Assembly (NCBI GenBank): GCA_949987705.1
Contig: OX465282.1
Coordinates: 42,806,039 to 42,870,038, forward strand
From: Thereva unica
Lineage: Eukaryota > Arthropoda > Insecta > Diptera > Therevidae
Direction: 5' to 3'
DNA length: 64,000 nt
The position numbers were made by a program, and so were the translations under genes. Below, one piece after another: positions 57,542 to 64,000 of the stretch. The stretch's first letter is position 1. Each line of letters opens with the position of its first letter. Under the pieces are notes generated by a model that made no database searches, was not told the DNA's origin, and saw only the letters and a list, made by a program, of their open reading frames with translations.

Positions 57542-57961
57542 TCAGCCTTCGTGTATTATGCAGGATAAGAAGCCATTTGTTGTTGTTGTCTTTAGTTTGG
57601 GGCATCCCTCTCCTTCTACATCATATATGGTTAGCTCCTCTCCAAATAATTCCTGAATCCATTGTTTCTTTCCAGCTCCTTTAACATAGATTATTTTATG
57701 ATGCAGCGGATCTCCAACTGAATATAGTGTGCGGTAGGGAATGTATCCATCACCCCATCTGAATCCATGGTGATTGTGTCTCAGCCACTCAACTTGTTTC
57801 TTTTCAGACCGAGTTAGATGTTTATGTGGGAATGGTGGTTGGAATATGTAGTGCTGCATTTGATTTTCACAATTTAAAAGGGCCAATTCTTTGAAAATAA
57901 ATTGATTGTTTTGTAATTTGAATCCTTGAAGATCGATGATAATGGCATCCATTTCAAGCAA
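57542..57961 (-). CDS. 139-aa protein, second copy
   Basis: Encodes the same protein as 52967-53386, with the same 8-bp overlap with the capsid-like gene and the same convergent poly(A) signals beyond it. Confidence 0.6.
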   Translation of the reverse strand: MLEMDAIIIDLQGFKLQNNQFIFKELALLNCENQMQHYIFQPPFPHKHLTRSEKKQVEWLRHNHHGFRWGDGYIPYRTLYSVGDPLHHKIIYVKGAGKKQWIQELFGEELTIYDVEGEGCPKLKTTTTNGFLSCIIHEG

Positions 57962-59153
57962 TTTTCCTGACTTCGTTGGTTAGAGGTGTATATTCCACTA
58001 TTCGATCATGTAGCAATAAACAGTATGCTGTTGTGTTAGTGGGAACGTTTTCCGATGTTTTGAATTCCAACCTTATATCCACAGGACCTGTTTTAATGGT
58101 TTCGTTTTGCCGAGAGCAATCAATGACTACGATCGGAGCATCACGCATAAACTCTTCCCTTGAGAGTAGTGGCTGCAACTGGCGTCCATAGTATGAAGTT
58201 TGGAATTTTATATACATATCATATAGGAGAGCGTATTTATGAGCATCAAATTTCAAGTTCAGGTCATCATATGGGTATGATTCCGAATTCAAGTGCACTT
58301 TAACATCTGTCAGCTTGCAGTGGTCAAACTTACTGACATCCTTTGTTTTATCATTTTTACGATTTGTTTGGAGAGCTAGTATGACATATCGGGGCTTTTC
58401 CATCTGCGATGACGTTTTGACAGACCACGTGTGATGAGTCGTTGCTGGTAGCGTGGGGTACTCGTATATGTCCCAGCTCCTAAATGGCATTTGTATTTCA
58501 CGACCGCTTTCAATGATTTTATATAAAGCAATTTTCTCATGATCGGCCACATTAACATGGGGAATGCGCCACTGAAGTTTCGAGATTGAGATGTTTACAT
58601 CATCTGTCGGTGATATGACCGCATCTTCATCCATCCTGCTTCGTATTAATATGAGTTCATGTTTAGCGTTAGCGATAATTTTATTGTAATCTTCAGCAAA
58701 GCCCAGCAATGTTTTTAGAGGGATGCAGAAATTGAAGAATCCATGGGGGGATGTAATTGATTTATCCGGCGACCAACTAGCGTTGTATAACATGCGACTC
58801 TCATTTGGGTTTAATGATATGTAATTTTTTAGTGTTGTTGCTATTCCAAGATTTCGAGTTCTATCAATTTCTACACCATTGATTTCATAGCGAATTTCCT
58901 CAAAGAGAAACGCTATAGCATTATTTACTAGCCCTGCAGTGCTGGACATTGTTCAGTCAGGTTTAGTTACTGTTCCCTCAATGTATATGAAACTTTCAGC
59001 TGGGAGGATATACAGGTCTTGGTTTTGCACTGGAATGCGGGTTTCATCACTATTTTTAAATGAAGAGGCGAACGATGAGTAAGTGTGGTAGTCAATTTTT
59101 GTTATGCTATTATCATGGCTTGTGCCTTCAGTAATATCCAAGATGTTATTCAT
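57954..59153 (-). pseudogene. Capsid-like protein, second copy
   Basis: Same sequence as 53379-54578, with the same in-frame TGA (58950-58952). The shared break shows the damage came before the duplication. Confidence 0.65.
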
Positions 59154-59263
59154 TGCTTCAAATTTAGTCCTATTGATTTTAGAAATTGTATATTATCAGC
59201 TCTCAGTTGACGTCTTGCTCGCTTCAAGGTTGCCGGTTGACTAATGTTTTCCATGAAGTTCAT
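59150..59263 (-). CDS. 37-aa ORF, second copy
   Basis: Same as 54575-54688, with the same ATGA overlap with the capsid-like gene. Confidence 0.5.
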   Translation of the reverse strand: MNFMENISQPATLKRARRQLRADNIQFLKSIGLNLKQ

Positions 59264-59276
59264 CCTATTTATATGC

Positions 59277-59986
59277 TTATTGCTGCTGTTGCTCCCGTAG
59301 ACTATCATTCTGTGGCTTTAAATGTAGCCTGATAGTTATCTTTTCACCTCGAAAATTTATTAAATCTCCGTCCTGATCAACTAGCTTTAGTGTGAGCGAA
59401 CTAACACGTTTGACGTTTACCGGTAAATAGATCACATTCGCTGGAACCTCTACTATTTTATAGCCTGGCCCCACGGTTGGGGCAAATTCATGCAGCATAT
59501 GCACCTGTTTATTGTTGATGTATGAGCCTGATATGATGTTACATTCAACCCTTATAGTATTAACTTTTATAATATTGACGGGTAGATCTGATGTATGTAA
59601 TATATTTGCTTCCAGTACACGTTTCCCAAATCCCAACAGCGATGCGATAGATCGCTCTTTATCAAAATGTATAACTTCAGTAGCTTTTATTTCACTCTTC
59701 AAGGTATTATTGTTTGCCCTTATTAAGACTGTTGCCTTGCTGCTGCTCTTATTTAAGCTTTGCTGCACTGAAGCCGCTATGTCATCAATCTCGTATGATC
59801 CAACAGGTATTTCGATACACGCATCTCCCACATGCATTAAGTTGTTGCCGTCATCAATATCGGTATAGAATTGTATGTTTGAAAGTCAATTAATCCGCAA
59901 ACGTAGTCTCCAGCTAATTCCAATGGGGGAAAGTATTCAGCGGTTAGAACCGATGCATTGCCAGTAAGAGAGAGTGTTATCGACAT
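59277..59986 (-). pseudogene. Penton-like protein, second copy
   Basis: Same as 54702-55411, with the same frameshift (near 59850). It follows the protease stop after 46 bp, which appears to be the natural gene order. Confidence 0.55.
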
Positions 59987-60032
59987 GGCTACTTGTTATG
60001 AAATGTCTATGTTTACACTTGACGACCGTTAT

Positions 60033-60386
60033 TTATACATTATGTAAGAATTCTAAGCATAAGTGTCCGCAAATCACTGAGTCGAAATTTTGATGTGCTG
60101 TATAGTTGTATGTGACTGCATCACCCAAATAATTTACAACTTCCCGCGGCGGTTGCAGATTTCCAAAACTATCAAAGTAATTTATGATATCTCCATTTTT
60201 CTTATAGGCTACCCAATGCGTTCCAGGTCCAGATGAAACATCTAGATTTATAATTCCGCTCTCATTTCTCCATGGTTTTTTAGGTAATTGATCGCGCATA
60301 AATACTCCTCTAAAGTGGGCTATATGCTGTGCATATTTACGCAGATCATTTTCATTGAGTGCTCTTTTGGGTAGCGACTTTATTAG
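60033..60386 (-). CDS. Polinton 2 adenain-like cysteine protease
   Basis: The ATG-started frame (60299) gives 88 residues, but the frame is open upstream to at least 60386 with conserved-looking NENDLRKYAQHIAHFRGVFM, so the N-terminus likely extends there. Catalytic candidates, numbered from that ATG, are H28 (GTHWVAY), D43 (FDSFG), Q70 and C77 (CGHLC). Q and C are seven apart, as in adenovirus protease. It would cleave capsid precursors during maturation. It overlaps the end of the PLA2 gene by a few bases in another frame, and no upstream ATG is obvious. Confidence 0.8.
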   Translation of the reverse strand, partial: LIKSLPKRALNENDLRKYAQHIAHFRGVFMRDQLPKKPWRNESGIINLDVSSGPGTHWVAYKKNGDIINYFDSFGNLQPPREVVNYLGDAVTYNYTAHQNFDSVICGHLCLEFLHNV

Positions 60387-61216
60387 TTTTTTGGTTGGGT
60401 GTTGAGAAAAAGTCCCAGTCCTTTCCTATATGGCTTTAGAAATAATCCTTGTCCAGGTTTTCCTAGCGCTATAGCTTCCATTGTCTCATTATGACGTTTC
60501 GCTTCCTGCAGCTCCCGACGTGCGACACTTGCGGCGTTTACAGCTTTAGCTATGCCTGCTGCACCTCCAGATAGCGCTCCAACGGCTGAAAGACCTGCAA
60601 AAAGTGGAATGAGGAACGGTAAAACTCCACCTACTTTAGGCACTGGTATCACTCTAGGTGTAGTGTATGATTTTTTCTTCCCCTTGATAACATTCTTTGC
60701 CGCACTTAGGGCAATTGTAGTAGCTTCCAACAGGTCTTTCGGCTTTTTCAGCTTTAGCACTTTTCTAGCATTGCGTACAGCTTCGCGGAATGATGGACGT
60801 AACGTATTCTTCTTCTTCTTCGAGCAGGAAATTTTTGCTTTGACCCCCATTCCAACTTTTATTTTAGCTTTCATGGCGTTTGTTACTAATAGCGCGTTAG
60901 TACGTTTTGCAAAGCTAGCGTCTTTAGATGTTACTCGTTGCCAGGCTTTTTCTTCTAAAATACGGTCAGCTATATGTCGGTCGCTTAAGTCCTTATGATC
61001 TCGATATGCAATATCATGCTGTTTGCAGGCTGCGTCTAGTGGGTTGATACCAGGATCACCGCGAGCTAGTCTTTTAGCTAACTTTGTTCCTGGACCACAG
61101 TATTGATATCCCGGTAGATGAAGCTCAAGCGGTAACTTATTTATAACAGTGTTTAACAGTCCTCCCCCCTTGGCAGCTTTTCGATGAATGATGCGTTTCT
61201 CGCTATGGTCAATCAT
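60383..61216 (-). CDS. Polinton 2 PLA2-domain structural protein, 277 aa
   Basis: Intact frame. Residues 34-75 hold LPGYQYCGPGTKL (calcium-loop type YCGPG at 39-43) and CKQHDIAYRDHKD (catalytic pair H67-D68), the signature of the phospholipase A2 domain known from parvovirus VP1. A basic linker follows. Residues 195-230 are a hydrophobic, Gly/Ala-rich stretch (GGVLPFLIPLFAGLSAVGAL). The C-terminus has a repeated (G)LFLKPYRKGLGLFL motif. The protein would help the particle leave endosomes by membrane hydrolysis or disruption, judging from VP1 and adenovirus VI; this is inference. It is first in the minus-strand cluster. Confidence 0.8.
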   Translation of the reverse strand: MIDHSEKRIIHRKAAKGGGLLNTVINKLPLELHLPGYQYCGPGTKLAKRLARGDPGINPLDAACKQHDIAYRDHKDLSDRHIADRILEEKAWQRVTSKDASFAKRTNALLVTNAMKAKIKVGMGVKAKISCSKKKKNTLRPSFREAVRNARKVLKLKKPKDLLEATTIALSAAKNVIKGKKKSYTTPRVIPVPKVGGVLPFLIPLFAGLSAVGALSGGAAGIAKAVNAASVARRELQEAKRHNETMEAIALGKPGQGLFLKPYRKGLGLFLNTQPKN

Positions 61217-61262
61217 TTTATAGCTTTACAGCAAGACTGATAAAAATCTATAAAAGTACGGG

Positions 61263-61270
61263 TATTTATA
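61263..61270 (+). promoter_or_regulatory. TATA-like box between PLA2 gene and ATPase gene
   Basis: TATTTATA lies in the 75-bp gap between the divergent ATGs at 61216 (minus) and 61292 (plus), 22 bp before the ATPase ATG. A minus-strand TATAAAATG overlaps the start of the PLA2 gene itself. Confidence 0.4.
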
Positions 61271-61291
61271 GGGATTGTGTTAGTGTACAAC

Positions 61292-61975
61292 ATGAAGTTT
61301 ATCAAGCAACAAGCGTGTCTACCAGTTAGAAATACTGATGTGGAAATTACAAGTACATCAAAGAAGCATGGGGTGCTGCTACCAAACAGTATAAGAGGTA
61401 TTATTGTTGGACCGTCGAATTGTGGCAAGACAAATGTTATGCTAAGTCTACTGGAGCATCCTAACGGTCTGAGATTCGAGAATATATACATTTACTCAAA
61501 GTCGCTAAGTCAGCCGAAATACGAGTATTTAGGAGAAGTTGTAGCTCACATATCAGGTTTGGGCTATTATACGTTTTCTAACAACCACGATGTTATACCA
61601 CCGGAGGAAGCAAAGCCAAACTCAATTTTCATCTTTGATGATGTAGCCTGCGATAAACAAAATAATATTAGAGCCTACTTTTGTATGGGGAGGCATAACG
61701 ACATTGACAGCTTTTACCTCTGTCAAACTTATACTCATATACCAAAGCATCTAATCCGAGATAATGCAAACTTTCTGATCATATTCAAACAAGATGATTT
61801 GAACCTGAAGCATGTATACAATGATCATGTGAATAGTGATATGGAATTCGCAAAGTTCAGAAAAGCGTGTGCAAACTGTTGGAAAGACAAATATGGATTC
61901 TTAGTAATTGATAAGGACAGCCCCATGGGCAAAGGTCGATATCGAAAAGGCTTTGATGCATTCATGAGCCTATGA
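61292..61975 (+). CDS. Polinton 2 genome-packaging ATPase (FtsK/HerA type)
   Basis: Intact 227-aa protein from ATG at 61292. Walker A GPSNCGKT is at residues 40-47 and Walker B IFIFDD at 112-117, followed by CQTYTHIPKHLIRDN and FIIFKQ-like motifs. This is the A32/HerA-type packaging ATPase common to Polintons, virophages and large DNA viruses. It would pump DNA into capsids. It is the only plus-strand gene between the minus-strand cluster and the minisatellite. Confidence 0.9.
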   Translation: MKFIKQQACLPVRNTDVEITSTSKKHGVLLPNSIRGIIVGPSNCGKTNVMLSLLEHPNGLRFENIYIYSKSLSQPKYEYLGEVVAHISGLGYYTFSNNHDVIPPEEAKPNSIFIFDDVACDKQNNIRAYFCMGRHNDIDSFYLCQTYTHIPKHLIRDNANFLIIFKQDDLNLKHVYNDHVNSDMEFAKFRKACANCWKDKYGFLVIDKDSPMGKGRYRKGFDAFMSL

Positions 61976-61989
61976 AGGAGCCCACCTAA

Positions 61990-62690
61990 TCAGCTGACCT
62001 GGTCTTTCAGCTCTGCCTGGCTGGTCTGTCTGGCTGGTCTGTCTGGCTGGTTGGCTGGTCTGTCTGGCTGGTCTGTCTGGCTGGCTGGTCTGTCTGGCTG
62101 GTTGGCTGGTCTGTCTGGCTGGTCTGTCTGGCTGGTTGGCTGGTCTGTCTGGCTGGTCTGTCTGGCTGGCTGGTCTGTCTGGCTGGTCTGCCTGGCTGGT
62201 CTGTCTGGCTGGTCTGTCTGGCTGGTTGGCTGGTCCTGTCTGGCTGGTCTGTCTGGCTGGTCTGTCTGGCTGGTCTGTCTAGCTGGCCTGTCTGTCTGGC
62301 TGGTCTGTCTGGCTGGTCTGTCTGGCTGATCTGTCTCTGGCTGATCTGTCTGGTAGGCTGGCTGGCTGGCTGGTCTGTCTGGCTGGTTGGCTGGTCTGTC
62401 TGGCTGGTCTGTCTGGCTGGTTGGCTGGTCTGTCTGGCTGGTTGGCTGGTCTGTCTGGCTGGTCTGTCTGGCTGGTTGGCTGGTCTGTCTGGCTGGTCTG
62501 TCTGGCTGGTCTGTCTGGCTGGTTGGCTGGTCTGTCTGGCTGGTTGGCTGGTCTGTCTGGCTGGTCTGTCTAGCTGGTCTGTCTGTCTGGCTGGTCTGTC
62601 TGGCTGGTCTGTCTGGCTGATCTGTCTCTGGCTGATCTGTCTGGTAGGCTGGCTGGCTGGCTGGTCTGTCTGGTTGACTGACCTGTCAGG
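61990..62690. repeat. Minisatellite built on GGCTGGTCTGTCT
   Basis: About 700 bp of GGCTGGTCTGTCTGGCTGGT units with GGTTGGCTGG variants. A longer block with CTGATCTGTCTCTGGCTGATC occurs twice (about 62320 and 62617), so a higher-order repeat of about 297 bp is present. Open frames through it on both strands (such as TDQPDRPARQ repeats on the minus strand) are by-products of the period. Confidence 0.9.
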
Positions 62691-62693
62691 ATC

Positions 62694-62701
62694 TATATAA
62701 A
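62694..62701 (+). promoter_or_regulatory. TATA box of the following gene
   Basis: TATATAAA lies directly after the minisatellite and 54 bp before the ATG at 62755. Confidence 0.6.
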
Positions 62702-62754
62702 TGCTTATTAGCATAGCTGTATATCATTGTAGCTGTAACCACCTGTGTAGCAAC

Positions 62755-63642
62755 ATGAATGAAAAATTGATGAAGGATATTATAAAGACTCGTGAGGCTA
62801 TACGAAGAAAATATAAAGCTCTCAGACTGGTAAAATTGAATCTGAAGCTCAATTAGAGGAAACATTTAAACCTATAACCAACACGCTGAAAAAGCTCACA
62901 ACAACAGCAGCATCAGTGAAACTTGAACCAAAAAGAAGAAGAAGATGAAATTAAGCAAGAGGGCAATGAAGAAGCATACACACCACCACCACCACCACCA
63001 CGTAAATACTTAAAGCTAGAGCCGCCGAGTTATTCTGAGGATGATGATGATGATGATGATCAGTTTGTCACACCTACAAAAGAACCAAAATTAGAGTCTG
63101 CAGACCAGATACTAAACAAATATAAACAACTACTGGAAAATGATAGCACGAGAATTGATAAAACGTATGGAGCGTACTATAAGAACGATATGTTGAATAT
63201 TGGTAATTCGAGATTAAAAGTTGACAAAGAATACTTTCTTATAGATGGCAAGCGGTACAAGATAACTGAAGGTCTAGCTGAATTAATTTTTATGAAAAAG
63301 CCTCGAGGCTACTCAAAAGAAGACTTGTCCCATTATCAAAAAATTGTAAATGATACATGCACCCACAGACGTGATTTTAAGGAAAACCAGCAAATAAAAG
63401 GAACAAATAGCTTCAAATATAGAAACATAATAAAAAAGTTGATTCACACTCCTCATACTGGAACGGGAATAATGCAAATTCCAAAGAAAAAATATCGATT
63501 ACATATATTGGGATGACCCCAATGAGCTAGTTGATAGGCTCCGAATATTGATGGCATCGCAGCAAGCTGGAAATAATAGCCATAGTAATGAAATAGTGTC
63601 AATCATTGAGGAGTTGCGGGAAGCTGACATTATACTATAAAT
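62755..63642 (+). pseudogene. Polinton 2 conserved protein of unknown function, frameshifted
   Basis: The start MNEKLMKDIIKTREAIRRKY is followed by a frameshift near 62830 and another in the GAAGAAGAAGA tract near 62935. The frame 62923-63516 then holds an acidic/Pro-rich stretch and a conserved domain with KTYGAYYKNDMLNIGNS and YKITEGLAELIFMKK. A third shift near 63505 leads to a tail with YWDDPNELVDRLRIL and NEIVSIIEELREA. The domain pair is familiar from many insect Polinton-like copies; I know no function. The N-terminus is coiled-coil-like. Confidence 0.6.
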
Positions 63643-63644
63643 AT
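63638..63644 (+). promoter_or_regulatory. TATA box of the fibre-like gene
   Basis: TATAAAT overlaps the stop codon of the preceding gene and lies 33 bp before the ATG at 63678. Confidence 0.5.
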
Positions 63645-63677
63645 TCCCACCCACATAGAACTATTAACATTTCGGAA

Positions 63678-64000
63678 ATGAGCGTTGACAAGTTTGGTCG
63701 ATCTTTTAAACGGCAAAAATTTAGAGCAGTGGGTGATCGCGGTCCACCTGGAATTCCTGAAAAGACGGTCCTGCTGGACCAAAAGGAAACGGTTTCAATT
63801 TAACATCAGATGGTGACTATGATCTTACCTTGAAAAGAATCAAAAACCTAGGTGATCCAAAAGAAAATGCTGACGCTGCAACAAAAACTATGTCGACGAA
63901 GAAATACGGGAAAGCATTGACAAAGCAGTAGAGAATCTAACGATGTTCATTTATCGCGAAATTGCGAAGATCGAAAATTATATATTCTCACACATAATTA
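63678..64000 (+). pseudogene. Polinton 2 collagen/fibre-like protein, frameshifted and cut by the window end
   Basis: ATG at 63678 begins MSVDKFGRSFKRQ. A short collagen-like GDRGPPGIP stretch follows, then a shift near 63760, a second Gly-Pro repeat, and LTSDGDYDLTLKRIKNLGDP with a further shift near 63890. The last part (YVDEEIRESIDKAVENLT onward) is helical and runs off the window. Repeated Gly-X-Y followed by a fibre-type shaft and a coiled coil suggests a trimeric spike or fibre. The role is inferred. Confidence 0.5.

Larger units (their letters stand above)
55455..60026. repeat. 4.57-kb tandem duplication, second unit
   Basis: A direct copy of 50880-55451. The joint on the right (60026/60027) lies seven bases past the last base of the protease stop codon, read in the minus direction, so the gene order protease then penton-like continues naturally from this unit. 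Confidence 0.9.

Noticed and set aside
62007..62714. A 235-aa minus-strand ORF of TDQPDRPARQ repeats
   Set aside because: It is produced by the minisatellite, which is open in several frames on both strands.

Overview
The window is a piece of an insect genome (probably a dipteran, judged only from the company of Jockey-, BEL- and env-bearing gypsy-type elements; not proven) made almost wholly of nested mobile elements. I found no clear single-copy host gene. The only host-like piece is a MIF4G-domain fragment carried inside an LTR element.

Left part (1-7.3 kb): the 5' two-thirds of a Jockey-type LINE on the minus strand, then a broken BEL/Pao retrotransposon on the plus strand, itself cut by a small inverted-repeat element. 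Middle part (7.3-34.1 kb): remains of a first Polinton/Maverick (adintovirus-like) element, here called Polinton 1. Its minus-strand genes lie at 7.3-8.0 and 14.4-15.1 kb. Its plus-strand capsid genes lie at 31.8-34.1 kb. The two halves are held apart by three insertions. The first is an LTR element (8.0-14.4 kb, 1.68-kb LTRs, 4-bp target duplication) that lacks gag-pol but carries a MIF4G fragment and a tRNA-Lys-like sequence ending in CCA. The second is a stack of TTAA-flanked inverted-repeat elements (15.1-29.3 kb), with PIF1-helicase units and a second LINE family inside. The third is a 5' LINE fragment (30.3-31.7 kb).

Right-middle part (34.9-46.4 kb): an env-bearing gypsy/errantivirus-type element on the minus strand (gag, pol with one frameshift, env), followed by two LINE fragments in opposite directions.

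Right part (48-64 kb): Polinton 2, a different and much better preserved Polinton-like element. It has protein-primed-type PolB (one frame, two in-frame TAA stops), a tight minus-strand cluster (PLA2-domain protein, adenain-like protease, penton-like protein, 37-aa ORF, capsid-like protein, 139-aa protein), a packaging ATPase and a collagen/fibre-like gene at the window edge. TATA boxes sit before several of these genes. About 4.57 kb of it (end of PolB through the penton-like gene) is present twice in direct tandem with no difference that I noticed, which is either a very recent duplication or an assembly artefact. No integrase is visible; the element runs out of the window on the right.

The Polinton 2 genes fit one programme: PolB replicates the linear genome, the ATPase packages it, capsid- and penton-like proteins form the shell, the protease matures it, the PLA2/hydrophobic protein probably handles membranes at entry, and the fibre-like protein would decorate the particle. 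Most genes carry one or two breaks, so this copy is probably inactive. The two Polintons carry different capsid-protein families, so two separate invasions are recorded within 32 kb.
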